A stretch of 64,000 bases of DNA from Psychromonas arctica DSM 14288 (GCF_000482725.1 NZ_KI519480.1:125235-189234), one strand, 5' to 3'. Shown: positions 1 to 9,034, numbered from the stretch's first letter. Made by a program: numbers and translations. The notes: generated by a model not told the origin, from the letters alone.

Positions 1-230
1 ATGGCGTTAAAAAATAGACGTGTTGGGTGCTGAGCAATTTGAACTCTAATGTTAACGCGTAGTGTTATTACAAAATTCACCTTGGATGTTATCTTTTTTA
101 AACTACTTGCTTTTAACTACATGCTTATTACTGTCAATTTTTTCCGTAAGCTATGCTTGTAAACGGTCATTATAAATGATCGCTGAAAACTGTCGTTGTA
201 AATTCTCAGCTTAAAATGAGGTCAGGTAAA

Positions 231-1109
231 ATGAGCACTAAAAATACTCACACTGCAACATGTCAACTGGTTGCGATTCAAATAATAAGCAATGATTGTA
301 TTGAAGATAATTTTCAACAGATTATTGATCAATTACAGGCACTACCTGAATCAAAAAAAGATCTAAATAGGCTAGTGTTGTTACCTGAAAATGCACTTTG
401 TTTTTCCAGTAGAAAGCATTACTTAAGTGTAGCGGAAGTGTTAGGTGATGGACCTATTCAAAGCCGATTAGGTGAATTGGCTATTCAGTATCACTGTACC
501 TTAGTCTGTGGCAGCTTCCCAATTCAAAGTGAGCAATCAGACAAAATATATACAAGTAGTTTGGTTTTTTCGCCGCAGGGGCAATTGACTGCACATTACA
601 ATAAAATACATCTGTTCGATGCCGATGTGGCAGACACTCAGGGCGCATATCGAGAGTCTGATACTTTTATCGCAGGAAAAGAAATTAAGGTCATTGATTG
701 CGGTTTTGCAAAAGTTGGCCTCGCTATCTGTTATGATTTACGCTTTCCAGGATTATTCCAGCAGCTGAGAGAGCTTGAGGCTGATATTATCTTATTGCCA
801 GCAGCTTTTACTAAGGTAACAGGGGAAGCACATTGGCAAGCGCTATTACAAGCTAGAGCCATCGAAACCCAGTGTTATTTTATTGCGGCTAATCAGGGTG
901 GAGAGCATTTTCTTAATCATGCTCACTTCGAGCCGCGTTATACGTTCGGGCACTCCATGATCATAGATGCGTGGGGAAAAATAATGACGCAGTTGACCAC
1001 TGGTAACGGTGTTATCTATGACGATTTTAATCAAGAAAAATTACTCGATATAAGAAAAATAATGCCTGTGCAGCAACATAACCAATTTAGCTGTACACAA
1101 AAACTTTAA
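231..1109 (+). CDS. Carbon-nitrogen hydrolase (Nit1/YbeM-like amidase)
   Basis: Nitrilase-superfamily amidase, 292 residues. All three parts of the Glu-Lys-Cys triad are visible: Glu in LLPENA (about residue 53), Lys in HYNKIHLFD (about 125) and the nucleophile Cys in GLAICYDLRFPG (about 167). The YDLRFP context is typical of the Nit1/YbeM branch, whose known members hydrolyse deaminated glutathione; that substrate is inferred here. The start is placed at the ATG at 231 because a purine-rich GAGGTCAGG lies just before it. An in-frame ATG at 216 has no such site. The gene ends 18 bases before tldD on the same strand, so the two are probably co-transcribed. No signal peptide is seen, so the enzyme is expected in the cytoplasm. 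Confidence 0.9.
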   Translation: MSTKNTHTATCQLVAIQIISNDCIEDNFQQIIDQLQALPESKKDLNRLVLLPENALCFSSRKHYLSVAEVLGDGPIQSRLGELAIQYHCTLVCGSFPIQSEQSDKIYTSSLVFSPQGQLTAHYNKIHLFDADVADTQGAYRESDTFIAGKEIKVIDCGFAKVGLAICYDLRFPGLFQQLRELEADIILLPAAFTKVTGEAHWQALLQARAIETQCYFIAANQGGEHFLNHAHFEPRYTFGHSMIIDAWGKIMTQLTTGNGVIYDDFNQEKLLDIRKIMPVQQHNQFSCTQKL

Positions 1110-1127
1110 TAGAAATAAGGATCGTCA

Positions 1128-2573
1128 ATGTCTTTTGAACAAGTAGTAGACAATTTTTTAGCGCCAGCTGATATGCAAATTAGTGATTTAGAATCACAAC
1201 TGAGTCAAATTTCTGGAGCTCAAATTGACTATGCTGATTTTTATTTTCAAGCAAGCCGCCATGAATCTTGGTTATTAGAAGATGGGATTGTCAAAGAAGG
1301 CAGTTATAACATCGAAAAAGGCATTGGTATTCGTGCCGTGTCTGGTGAAAAAACTGGCTTTGCGTACTCTGATCATATTTCTAAAAAAGCCATTACTGAA
1401 GCTGCGAATGCTGCCAAAAGTATTGCTAATTCAGGGCAAGAAAAGTCAATCAAGCTGATCATGCCAACCGCACAACCTATTTACTATGGTTCAGCGGATC
1501 CTTTACAAAGCATGAGCCGCGATAAAAAAATTGAGCTATTAAAGCAAGTTGATACCTTCGCCCGTGCATTAGAGCCCTCTGTTAGTGAAGTTACCGTGTC
1601 ATTAAACGCAGTTTATGAAGAAATATTAGTGGCGGCTAGTGACGGTACATTAGCGTCAGATATCCGCCCCTTGATCCGCTTTAGCTGTTCTGTGTTAATT
1701 GAAAAAAATGGTAAACGTGAACGAGGCAGTGCCGGTGGTGGTGGGCGTTTTGATTTAGATTATTTTACTGATACGCAGGAAGGTGAACTTAAAGCCTTCT
1801 CCTATGCACGCCAAGCAATTCGTCAGGCATTAGTTAATATTGATGCGATTGCCGCGCCTGCTGGTGCGATGCCAGTGATTGTTGGTGCAGGCTGGCCTGG
1901 TGTGTTATTACATGAAGCAGTGGGGCACGGTTTAGAAGGTGATTTCAACCGTAAAGGTTCATCTGCATTTTCAGGAAAAATAGGCCAACAAGTGGCTTCT
2001 AAGCATTGTACTATTATCGATGATGGCAGCATTGCTGACCGTCGTGGTTCGGTAAACATTGATGATGAGGGGACTAAAGGTCAGCGTAATGTACTGATAG
2101 AAAATGGCATTTTAAAAGGTTACATGCAAGATAAGCTGAATGCTCGTTTGATGGGCGTTGCGCCAACGGGTAATGGGCGTCGTGAATCTTATGCTCACTT
2201 GCCAATGCCACGTATGACCAATACCTTTATGCTAAACGGTGAATATGAGCATGAAGAGTTGATTGAAAGTGTTAAAAAAGGTATCTACGCGCCGAATTTT
2301 GGTGGCGGGCAAGTTGATATTACCTCGGGTAAATTTGTATTCTCTGCCTCTGAAGCTTATTTGATTGAAGATGGAAAAATCACTGCACCGATTAAAGGCG
2401 CGACATTAATTGGTAATGGCTTTGATACTATGCAACAAGTGTCTATGGTCGCTAATAATATGTGTTTAGACCCAGGCGTTGGTGTTTGTGGTAAAGAAGG
2501 GCAAAGTATACCCGTTGGAGTAGGACAGCCATCACTTAAAATTGACCAATTAACAGTGGGGGGCACTAACTAA
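1128..2573 (+). CDS. tldD: Metalloprotease TldD
   Basis: Catalytic subunit of the TldD/TldE (PmbA) heterodimeric zinc protease, which in E. coli processes microcin B17 precursor and degrades the unfolded antitoxin CcdA. The protein has 481 residues, the usual length. The family's zinc site is clear at about residues 261-272, where [11 protein letters not shown] gives the HExxxH pattern with the following acidic ligand. A glycine-rich stretch ([10 protein letters not shown]) precedes it. A SD-like AAGGA stands before the ATG. The partner pmbA lies 770 bp downstream on the same strand, separated by the oppositely oriented darP. A hairpin terminator follows the gene. Confidence 0.97.
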   Translation: MSFEQVVDNFLAPADMQISDLESQLSQISGAQIDYADFYFQASRHESWLLEDGIVKEGSYNIEKGIGIRAVSGEKTGFAYSDHISKKAITEAANAAKSIANSGQEKSIKLIMPTAQPIYYGSADPLQSMSRDKKIELLKQVDTFARALEPSVSEVTVSLNAVYEEILVAASDGTLASDIRPLIRFSCSVLIEKNGKRERGSAGGGGRFDLDYFTDTQEGELKAFSYARQAIRQALVNIDAIAAPAGAMPVIVGAGWPGVLLHEAVGHGLEGDFNRKGSSAFSGKIGQQVASKHCTIIDDGSIADRRGSVNIDDEGTKGQRNVLIENGILKGYMQDKLNARLMGVAPTGNGRRESYAHLPMPRMTNTFMLNGEYEHEELIESVKKGIYAPNFGGGQVDITSGKFVFSASEAYLIEDGKITAPIKGATLIGNGFDTMQQVSMVANNMCLDPGVGVCGKEGQSIPVGVGQPSLKIDQLTVGGTN

Positions 2574-2619
2574 TACCGATCCTTTCCTGCTTTAGTATGC
2601 AAAGAGTATTAGCGATGCT

Positions 2620-2666
2620 GTAGATACACAAAAACATAGATACAAAAAACATAGATACAAAAAAAC
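2620..2666 (+). repeat. Three tandem copies of a 15-16 bp A-rich unit
   Basis: Units resembling ATAGATACAAAAAAC begin near 2620, 2636 and 2651. The first is slightly diverged (GTAGATACACAAAAAC). The array lies in the convergent gap between tldD and darP, and its last copy supplies the A-run of the terminator that follows. It looks like simple slippage duplication; no function is proposed. Confidence 0.75.
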
Positions 2667-2693
2667 CAGAATAGATAGCTACTCTGGTTTTTT
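2660..2693. terminator. Bidirectional terminator between tldD and darP
   Basis: AAAAAACCAGA pairs with TCTGGTTTTTT around a 12-base loop. The A-run on the left and T-run on the right let it work for both converging genes. Confidence 0.85.
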
Positions 2694-2706
2694 GCAATAT
2701 AGGCGT

Positions 2707-3216
2707 TTATAAACAGTTAGTTTTTAAGTAGACAAATAACTCTTTAGCCGTTTTAGCTGGTTTTTCTAGTTTCTTTTCTTTATTTGCTTGGCGAATCATT
2801 TGGCGCAATTTTTGACGTTCAAGTTGTGGGTACATCTCTAGTGCATCATTCACTTTAGGGTCGCCCAATTCAATCAACTGATCCGTTAACAGCTCTAAAT
2901 GCGAAATCGCATGAGTACGTTTACGGTTGTTATCATTGATAATATCTAACTTAGCAGTGATTTTTTCCATATCTTCAGTACGCAATACTTTTCCGATATA
3001 TTGGAACTGTCTGCGCAGTGCTTCATGTTTAGTGGATATTTTATGCGCTACTTTAATCCCTTCCATCAAGGTATCACTGCCTGGGATTTGTGCTAATTGC
3101 TTTGCATTTAAGGCCACGAGTTGGCGACCGATATCTTTTAAAGCTTCAGCTTCACGTTTAATTTGCGACTTACTGATCTCGTCTTCTTCAAAGATCTCTT
3201 CAACTTTTTTATTCAT
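2707..3216 (-). CDS. darP: Ribosome biogenesis factor DarP (YjgA, DUF615)
   Basis: Protein of 169 residues of the DUF615/YjgA family, which binds late 50S ribosomal intermediates and helps assemble the peptidyl-transferase centre. Recognised from its highly charged helical sequence: an acidic start (EEIFEEDEISKSQIKREAEALKDIG), the family stretch LVALNAKQLAQIPG at about 33-46, and the C-terminal YPQLERQKLRQMIRQANKEK region at about 130-150. It lies on the minus strand between tldD and pmbA, a neighbourhood also known from enterobacteria, where yjgA sits next to pmbA. It has no membrane segment or signal. Its promoter region abuts that of pmbA, 126 bp away and divergent. Confidence 0.93.
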   Translation of the reverse strand: MNKKVEEIFEEDEISKSQIKREAEALKDIGRQLVALNAKQLAQIPGSDTLMEGIKVAHKISTKHEALRRQFQYIGKVLRTEDMEKITAKLDIINDNNRKRTHAISHLELLTDQLIELGDPKVNDALEMYPQLERQKLRQMIRQANKEKKLEKPAKTAKELFVYLKTNCL

Positions 3217-3342
3217 AGCTTATGGTCTATCACGTTAGGGATTAAATAATTAAGCGCATCATACCATCATCACAAGATGCTTACCTTAATCCATGTTATT
3301 ATTTCTTATCTTAAATTTAATTATACATTGTGGTGCTTAAAC

Positions 3343-4668
3343 ATGATTGAACAGAAACAGTTACTAGAAAATGCCGTTAATACGGCGCTTAATATTGCCA
3401 ATGATTTAGGTGTAAGCCAAGCTGAAGTTGCGTTAGGGAAAAGTGCTGGGATTTCTGTGAATACCCGTTTAGGTGAAGTTGAAAACATTGAGTTTAACCA
3501 CGATGGTGCGATGGGGATTAGTGTTTATGTTGATCACCGTAAAGGCAGCGCTTCTACCGCTGATTTAAGTGAAGAGGCGATTGCTGCGAGTGTAAGAGCG
3601 GCGGTTGATATTGCCAAATATACAAGCCAAGACCCCTATGCAGGGTTATTAGATAAACGCTTTTTAGAGCAGGATCCTATTGATTTAGATTTATACCATG
3701 CAAGTGATAAAAATACCGACCAACTGTTAGCATTAGCCAAGCAATGTGAAGATATTGCGCTGAACTTAGATAAACGCATTGTTAATTCAGATGGTGCAGG
3801 TGTTAATAGCCACAACAGTTTACAAGTGTACGGTAACAGTAATGGTTTCTTAGAAAGTTACGGCAGCAGTCGTCATAGTTTAAGCTGTGTCTTAATTGCA
3901 CAAGAAAACGGTGAGATGCAACGTGATTATAGTTATACCAGTGCCCGCGATATGGATGATCTGTTTTCTGCACAATGGGTTGCGGAACAAGCTGTGAAGC
4001 GCTCGGTTGAACGTTTAGGAGCGCGTAAAATAGCCACCCAGGAAAGCCCTGTATTATTTTGTCCTGAAATGGCCAGTGGATTATTCGGTCATTTAGTGGG
4101 GGCGATCAGTGGCGCAAGCTTATATAAAAAATCTTCGTTCTTATTAGACTCAATCAATACCCAAATATTCCCTGACTGGCTGTCAATTTCTGAAGACCCA
4201 CATATCGTTAAAGGTATTGCTAGTTCACCTTTCGATAGTGAAGGCGGACGTACTATAAAACGTAATATTATCGACAATGGCTTTTTACAAACCTATTTAT
4301 TAACAGGCTATGCTGCACGTAAAATGGGCCTAGAGAGCACTGGCCATGCTGGCGGTATCCATAATTGGTTTGTAAAGGATGGTGGACTCGATTTAGCCGG
4401 TTTATTAAAAGAGATGGGCACTGGATTATTTGTTACTGAGTTAATGGGGCAAGGCGTTAATATGGTGACCGGTGATTACTCGCGTGGTGCGGCGGGTTTC
4501 TGGGTCGAAAATGGGGTGATTGCTTATCCTGTCCATGAGATTACTATTGCTGGTAACTTGAAAGAGATGTTCATGGATATTAGTGCGGTTGGTTGTGATA
4601 CTGACCCAAGAAGTAGCTTACAAACTGGTTCTATCCTAATTAAAAAAATGAAGATCGCTGGCGCATAA
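3343..4668 (+). CDS. pmbA: Metalloprotease subunit PmbA (TldE)
   Basis: Non-catalytic partner of TldD in the heterodimeric TldD/TldE protease. The protein has 441 residues from the ATG at 3343, close to the E. coli length. An in-frame ATG at 3277 would add 22 hydrophobic residues (LTLIHVIISYLKFNY) unlike the family start, so the later ATG (MIEQKQLLENAV) is chosen. Family landmarks are the N-terminal AEVALGKSAGISVNTRLGEVE region, RKGSAS, FDSEGG and the C-terminal TGDYSRGAAGFWVENG. As expected for TldE, there is no HExxxH zinc motif. The gene diverges from darP and is followed by a hairpin terminator shared with the convergent punR. Confidence 0.95.
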   Translation: MIEQKQLLENAVNTALNIANDLGVSQAEVALGKSAGISVNTRLGEVENIEFNHDGAMGISVYVDHRKGSASTADLSEEAIAASVRAAVDIAKYTSQDPYAGLLDKRFLEQDPIDLDLYHASDKNTDQLLALAKQCEDIALNLDKRIVNSDGAGVNSHNSLQVYGNSNGFLESYGSSRHSLSCVLIAQENGEMQRDYSYTSARDMDDLFSAQWVAEQAVKRSVERLGARKIATQESPVLFCPEMASGLFGHLVGAISGASLYKKSSFLLDSINTQIFPDWLSISEDPHIVKGIASSPFDSEGGRTIKRNIIDNGFLQTYLLTGYAARKMGLESTGHAGGIHNWFVKDGGLDLAGLLKEMGTGLFVTELMGQGVNMVTGDYSRGAAGFWVENGVIAYPVHEITIAGNLKEMFMDISAVGCDTDPRSSLQTGSILIKKMKIAGA

Positions 4669-4707
4669 ATTACACATTTTAATTGCTTTGTATATTTTGA
4701 TTTTATT

Positions 4708-4742
4708 AACAGCTGGCAGAAGAGTAACTGACAGCTGTTTTT
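4708..4742. terminator. Hairpin between convergent pmbA and punR
   Basis: AACAGCTG and CAGCTGTT form an 8-bp stem with a 16-base loop, followed on the plus strand by TTTTA. It serves mainly pmbA. The minus-strand gene ends only 5 bases away. Confidence 0.6.
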
Positions 4743-4746
4743 ATGT

Positions 4747-5652
4747 TTACGCCAACCATTGCTGATGTAATTTTTCACTATCCCCCAAATAGTTTAATAA
4801 CCACTTTATTGCCGGTGGTAGAACACCATCACGCCAAGCTAAGCAACAAGGGCTATTATCTTGAGTACTAAAAGCTAACGTTTTCTTTACTAATAGTCCT
4901 TGTTTGATTAATGGCGTTGCACGATGTGTGGGCATTAACCCAATTCCCAATCCTGCGATAAAAATCTGTTCTGCACTATGCCAGTTAGGCACTACTAACC
5001 GACGTTGGTTATTGAGTAGCCAGGTGGTACGTTTTGGCAATATGCGCGCACTGTCTTCTAAACAGATACTTGGATAGATAATTAGCTGTTGCTCGGTCAA
5101 CGCTTCGTTATGCTTTGCTAAGGGGTGATTTTTACTGACGACAAAGTCCCATGACAATTCACCCATACTCCGGTAAGCCACACCGCCATCAATCGGCACT
5201 GCAGACGTTGCGCCAATGGCGATATCAGCACGGCCATCAACTAATGCATCCCAAACACCATTAAACACTTCCATGGTGAGTAATAATTCAATATCTGGGA
5301 ATTGCTGATAAAAATCTGCAACCAATTGATTTACCGAGGCTTCCCTTACAACATTATCTAGTGCTATAGAAACACTACTTTGCCAGCCATTAGCAATCCG
5401 CTGTGCTTGTACTTTCACCTCCGACATCTGTTTAAGTAGCAAACGTGTTTGTGAGACAAAGTACTCACCCGCGGGTGTGAGCTGTACTTTCCGGTGTAGG
5501 CGCTTAAACAGCAATACGTCTAATTTATTTTCAATCAATTTCACCGTGTAGCTGATTGCACTGGGCACTTTATGCAACTCTTCAGCGGCACCAGAGAAGC
5601 TTCCGCGGCGGGCAACCGTATCGATAACAATCAAATCATGGTGAGAAAACAT
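4747..5652 (-). CDS. punR: LysR-family regulator PunR (YdhB-like)
   Basis: LysR-type transcriptional regulator of 301 residues from the ATG at 5652; a TTG at 5661 would add three residues. The winged helix-turn-helix is at about residues 4-62 (TVARRGSFSGAAEELHKVPSA, then AISYTVKLIENKL). The VPSA(I/V)SYTV recognition helix is the form I recall for E. coli PunR, activator of the purine-nucleoside exporter punC. An effector domain (about 90-295) follows. It is divergently transcribed from a punC-like MFS gene with about 100 bp between start codons, the same arrangement as in E. coli. Autoregulation and punC activation are inferred from that arrangement. Confidence 0.85.
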   Translation of the reverse strand: MFSHHDLIVIDTVARRGSFSGAAEELHKVPSAISYTVKLIENKLDVLLFKRLHRKVQLTPAGEYFVSQTRLLLKQMSEVKVQAQRIANGWQSSVSIALDNVVREASVNQLVADFYQQFPDIELLLTMEVFNGVWDALVDGRADIAIGATSAVPIDGGVAYRSMGELSWDFVVSKNHPLAKHNEALTEQQLIIYPSICLEDSARILPKRTTWLLNNQRRLVVPNWHSAEQIFIAGLGIGLMPTHRATPLIKQGLLVKKTLAFSTQDNSPCCLAWRDGVLPPAIKWLLNYLGDSEKLHQQWLA

Positions 5653-5677
5653 ACACGTCAACTTTTTTGATAGTAAA

Positions 5678-5700
5678 GGTTAAAATATACCGTTTTAATC
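5678..5700. promoter_or_regulatory. Candidate PunR operator in the punR-punC divergent region
   Basis: An imperfect palindrome, TTAAAA-N7-TTTTAA, lies centrally between the two divergent starts. It fits the T-rich dyads bound by LysR regulators. The assignment rests only on position and symmetry. Confidence 0.35.
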
Positions 5701-5751
5701 TCGTTTTGTACAAGAATATACTGTCGGAAATTTATTATAAAGAGTACTGAA

Positions 5752-6969
5752 ATGATTAAAAAACAAGCTAAAATTCCTTATATTTGGTTATCTGGATTGA
5801 GTATGCTGGGTTTTCTTGCAACGGATATGTACCTTCCCGCTTTTGATGTATTACGCCAAGATTTAACAACAACAAATCAGATGATCGGTTGGTCATTAAG
5901 TATTTTTCTGCTAGGTATGGCGATAGGTCAGCTTATTTATGGGCCATTAAGCGAACGACTTGGCCAAAAAAAAGTACTTATTTCTAGCTTAGCTATTTTT
6001 AGTATTGGTACCATTATCTGTGCAATGTCGGGTAATGTAGAACAATTATTAGTAGGGCGTTTTATACAATCTTTAGGTGCTGCGGGGGCGACAGTTATTT
6101 GGCAATCTTTTGTTATCGAAAAATATGATGATAAAACATCTCAGCACATATTTGCTACGGTTATGCCGTTAGTCGCATTATCTCCTGCATTAGCTCCATT
6201 ATTAGGCGGTTTTCTTGAAGTACAATTAGGCTGGCAGAGCATTTTTTATTGTTTACTTTTCATTGGTGTTGTTTGGGCGATTCGAAGTAGTTTAATCGAC
6301 TTTAGTAGTAATAACGTTATTCAACAAAAGGTCACTGTTCAACCTTCAATCTCGATTTTAAAACAGTATGTTAGTATTTTAAAATCAAAAAAATTCAGCG
6401 GTAATATGATCATTTATGCGGCTTGTTCAGCGGCCTTTTTTGCATGGTTAACCGGATCTCCTTTTGCAATGAGTGCAATGGGGTATTCAGGTACTGATAT
6501 TGGTTTGAGTTATGTACCCCAAACTATCGCTTTTATCATTGGTGGATATACCTGCCGTACATTACTAAATCGCTATAATACTGAGCAAATACTGCCATTG
6601 TTACTGAAAACTTTCATTTTAAGTGTGATTTCAACTTTTGTAGTTGCGATGGTAGGCACTGGTAATAGTATTGTTCCCTTGCTAATTCCGATGTGTTTTA
6701 TGGCAGCAGCTAACGGTGCAATTTATCCGATTGTAGCAAATAATGCATTGGTATCTTTCAAAAGTAACAGTGCATCAGCATCTGGCTTATTGAACTTTTT
6801 ACAGATGATGTTGTGTGTACTAGCTAGCGCAATGGTGTCACTTTTCAGTGAGTATGGTGTAATAGCCATGAGCGCAGTTATGGCATGCCAAGGGGTATTT
6901 GTTATTGTTGGTTATAGTTTGATAGCAAAAGACCGTAAAGTGACAGAATTAGAGGCTAGTGCCGCTTAA
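5752..6969 (+). CDS. punC: MFS transporter PunC (purine nucleoside efflux)
   Basis: Major facilitator transporter of the Bcr/CflA drug-H+ antiporter branch, 405 residues with about 12 hydrophobic segments. The opening LSGLSMLGFLATDMYLPAF is the family signature and closely resembles E. coli YdhC/PunC. The loop 2-3 motif reads GPLSERLGQKKVL, and LSPALAPLLGG marks TM5. PunC exports or exchanges purine nucleosides across the inner membrane. The neighbouring punR supports this assignment over other Bcr-type exporters. Its stop codon overlaps the stop of a convergent SPOR-domain remnant by two bases, so it is followed by degenerate rather than clean intergenic DNA. Confidence 0.87.
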   Translation: MIKKQAKIPYIWLSGLSMLGFLATDMYLPAFDVLRQDLTTTNQMIGWSLSIFLLGMAIGQLIYGPLSERLGQKKVLISSLAIFSIGTIICAMSGNVEQLLVGRFIQSLGAAGATVIWQSFVIEKYDDKTSQHIFATVMPLVALSPALAPLLGGFLEVQLGWQSIFYCLLFIGVVWAIRSSLIDFSSNNVIQQKVTVQPSISILKQYVSILKSKKFSGNMIIYAACSAAFFAWLTGSPFAMSAMGYSGTDIGLSYVPQTIAFIIGGYTCRTLLNRYNTEQILPLLLKTFILSVISTFVVAMVGTGNSIVPLLIPMCFMAAANGAIYPIVANNALVSFKSNSASASGLLNFLQMMLCVLASAMVSLFSEYGVIAMSAVMACQGVFVIVGYSLIAKDRKVTELEASAA

Positions 6970-7118
6970 TTTAGAGATTGTTTTCTAGCGTTTTTTTGTC
7001 GTACAACAAAAGCGCTAGGGTATTCGTTCTTTAATTTTGCTAATAATGCCTGTGCCTCTTTTTCGCTGTGCACCTTACCAAGTTTGTTTGCTTTATTCGC
7101 TTGCGAATTTACTAGATA
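6966..7118 (-). pseudogene. Remnant of a SPOR-domain protein (C-terminal fragment)
   Basis: A 50-codon open stretch on the minus strand is bounded upstream by an in-frame TAA (7119-7121), has no start codon or ribosome site, and ends at a TAA at 6966-6968. Its translation includes LGKVHSEKEAQALLAKLK followed by NEYPSAFVVRQ. This matches the second half of a SPOR peptidoglycan-binding repeat (glycine-x-x-x-S-x-x-E-A-x-x-L...). Such domains end proteins such as RlpA, DamX, DedD and FtsN. The first half of the domain and the rest of the protein are missing, so I read it as a deletion relic. A chance resemblance is possible but unlikely given the continuous pattern. Confidence 0.55.
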
Positions 7119-7142
7119 TTAACGATAAAAAAATCCAGTCAA

Positions 7143-7175
7143 AAAGACAACCTATGTTAATGCAAGGTTGTCTTT
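7143..7175. terminator. Terminator between punC and the OYE gene
   Basis: A perfect 11-bp stem (AAAGACAACCT / AGGTTGTCTTT) has an 11-base loop, with A-rich and T-rich flanks on the two sides. It should stop both punC and the convergent reductase gene. Confidence 0.85.
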
Positions 7176-7235
7176 ATTTTAAGCTTCGTTTTATAGGATA
7201 TATACCCGTTACATAGTACAAAGCGCGGTCTGTTA

Positions 7236-8282
7236 TTATTTTAATTCTGTTAGCATTTCATCGCTATAAGTAAGGGTCTCTTCACCGCGAAGCATTTTGC
7301 TGATGTAATCTGGATTAGCAATAAACGGACGACCAATTGCAATTAAGTCAAACTTATCAGTATTGATAGCCTCTTTCGCACTTTCAAAGCTGTAACTTCC
7401 TACACCGACTAACGTACCTTTTGAGTAACCTGCACGTAAATACTCAGACGTTGTTTTACCCTGTAATGAGTCAAAACGTGTACTATCATCAAAAATGCCA
7501 CCGTGTAAGTAAGCTAAGTTTCTGCTCTCAAGTTGCGGTAGTAAATAATCAAACACCGCTTTATCACGTTTATCTTCACTCATATTAAAATAAGCACCGG
7601 GTGTTAAACGTAATGCAGTACGTTCATTACCAATTGCTGCGATCACTGCGTCAACTACTTGTAATGCAAAGCGTGACATATTTTCAGGTGTTTGCCCGTA
7701 TTCATCGTCACGTGTATTGGCTGCATAATGTAAAAATTGGTCGATCAAATAACCATTTGCACCGTGTATTTCTACACCATCAAAACCCGCTTCTATCGCA
7801 TTCTCAGCCGCTTTTGCATAATCTGCTATTAAGCCTTGGATATCTTCAATCGTCGCTGCTTTAGGCGTGATATAAGTTAGCTCACGCATACGCGGAACAG
7901 AACCTTCAACTGCAATTGCAGAAGGGGCTAATACTTCACCATCGAAAAAATGTGGATGTGCCACTCGACCCACATGCCATAATTGCGCAAACATTTTACC
8001 GCCATTTTTATGCACGGCATCGGTTACTTTTTTCCAACCTTGAATTTGTTGCAGGGTAAATAATCCGGGTGTATTAGGGTAGCCTTGTGCATCGGGGCGA
8101 ATAATAGTCGCTTCACTAATAATTAAGCCGGCATCAGCTCGACGCGCATAATAATCAACCATATCCTGTGTAGGGACTAAATCATCATCAGCCATACAAC
8201 GGGTCAGTGGTGCCATTAATACTCTATTACTTAGCGTGATAGTGTCGTTTAATTTAAACGATGAAAGTAAATCAATAGCCAT
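7236..8282 (-). CDS. nemA: Old Yellow Enzyme-family alkene reductase (NemA-like)
   Basis: FMN-dependent ene-reductase, 348 residues, TIM barrel. Recognised by NRVLMAPLTRCMADDD near the start, the flavin/substrate segment LWHVGRVAHP (about residue 100), and the histidine/asparagine pair with strand motif in GFDGVEIHGANGYLIDQFLH (about 175-195). AIGRPFIANPD stands near the C-terminus. Members reduce N-ethylmaleimide, other enones and nitro compounds with NAD(P)H in the cytoplasm. The start is at 8282 because AAAGGA lies 7 bases before that ATG; an upstream in-frame ATG at 8303 lacks a site. No NemR-type repressor gene is adjacent, although a palindrome lies about 140 bp upstream. Confidence 0.9.
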   Translation of the reverse strand: MAIDLLSSFKLNDTITLSNRVLMAPLTRCMADDDLVPTQDMVDYYARRADAGLIISEATIIRPDAQGYPNTPGLFTLQQIQGWKKVTDAVHKNGGKMFAQLWHVGRVAHPHFFDGEVLAPSAIAVEGSVPRMRELTYITPKAATIEDIQGLIADYAKAAENAIEAGFDGVEIHGANGYLIDQFLHYAANTRDDEYGQTPENMSRFALQVVDAVIAAIGNERTALRLTPGAYFNMSEDKRDKAVFDYLLPQLESRNLAYLHGGIFDDSTRFDSLQGKTTSEYLRAGYSKGTLVGVGSYSFESAKEAINTDKFDLIAIGRPFIANPDYISKMLRGEETLTYSDEMLTELK

Positions 8283-8417
8283 TATATGTTCCTTTGTTGT
8301 CAATCATTGCTGTAATTAGTTGTTGTAACTAATTGTTGTAAATAGTTGCGGTAAACCAAATTACTCTTTGCAAACATAGTTAAGTAATGGGGATGGTTTA
8401 ATGCTTATCAAGGTTTG

Positions 8418-8435
8418 TTTGAATGATTGTTCAAA
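8418..8435. promoter_or_regulatory. Palindrome upstream of the OYE gene
   Basis: TTTGAA and TTCAAA are separated by six bases. The symmetry suits a dimeric repressor of the TetR kind, which often controls OYE genes, but no regulator gene is nearby and the site is about 140 bp from the start codon. Confidence 0.25.
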
Positions 8436-8780
8436 TGAAGTTGTGTTTAAATAATCAGCGTAAAGTGCCAAATAACGTCAGATCTGGATAAGCAAAGCGA
8501 TACAACACCGCTATTTCCGCGGATTTCTTTGTTAAATCATCTCTCAATAACCAGTTATTGCTTCAATAATTCTCCTTGAACTATGCAAAACTAACGGCGC
8601 TGTATAGTCAAAAAATATAATTTTATGATTTCAAATACAATTCCGCTTTCATTAATCAGGATTGAGGTTAAATAGCATTTATAAATGGTTGGTTTTTATT
8701 TGCTTAAAAGTCTGTGTATTTTTTTAATGTTTCAAAACAATGAGTAATATTTTTTGTGATCTACTCAGCATTTGTAGATG

Positions 8781-8811
8781 TTAATTAAATGTAACAAAAG
8801 CATTTAATTAA
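8781..8811. repeat. 11-bp inverted repeat TTAATTAAATG / CATTTAATTAA
   Basis: A perfect inverted repeat with a 9-base spacer, about 220 bp before the chemoreceptor start. The same half-sites recur directly after lpxC (34244-34274). There is no T-run after it, so it is not an ordinary terminator. Confidence 0.6.
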
Positions 8812-9034
8812 AAGCTCACTACACTCAATCGAGTCAGCAGTTGTGCATCCCCCTTACGAAACTCTCACTGAATGTGTTTGCGCTACGTTTAATAATAAAT
8901 CCATTTATTTCAACTTATTTGTTTGCAACGGGTTTTGATGACATCCCAGCTAGGCTTTACAAGAAGAACTCTGATCATATTTATACAACTGAGTAAATAA
9001 TTAAGCAATTAACTAAAAGCAAGCGAGTAATTAC

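Larger units (their letters stand above)
8283..9034. other. 750-bp intergenic region, no convincing gene
   Basis: This is the longest gene-free stretch in the window. It contains a TTTGAA-N6-TTCAAA palindrome (8418-8435), a 36-codon open stretch on the minus strand without a start codon (8455-8562), and an 11-bp inverted repeat (8781-8811). The remainder is AT-rich and presumably holds the promoters of the flanking reductase and chemoreceptor genes. I do not recognise an RNA gene or riboswitch in it. Confidence 0.6.

Noticed and set aside
1..230. End of an upstream gene at the window edge
   Set aside because: All three plus-strand frames meet stops within the first 35 bases and no family motif can be read, so no partial gene is called. 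The promoter of nit probably lies here, but no box is convincing.
3277..3342. Longer pmbA start with a hydrophobic N-terminus
   Set aside because: The extra 22 residues resemble no TldE homologue, and TldE is cytoplasmic; the ATG at 3343 gives the family length.
8283..9034. Mobile element in the long intergenic region
   Set aside because: There are no transposase fragments, no terminal repeats with target duplication, and no change in neighbouring gene integrity.
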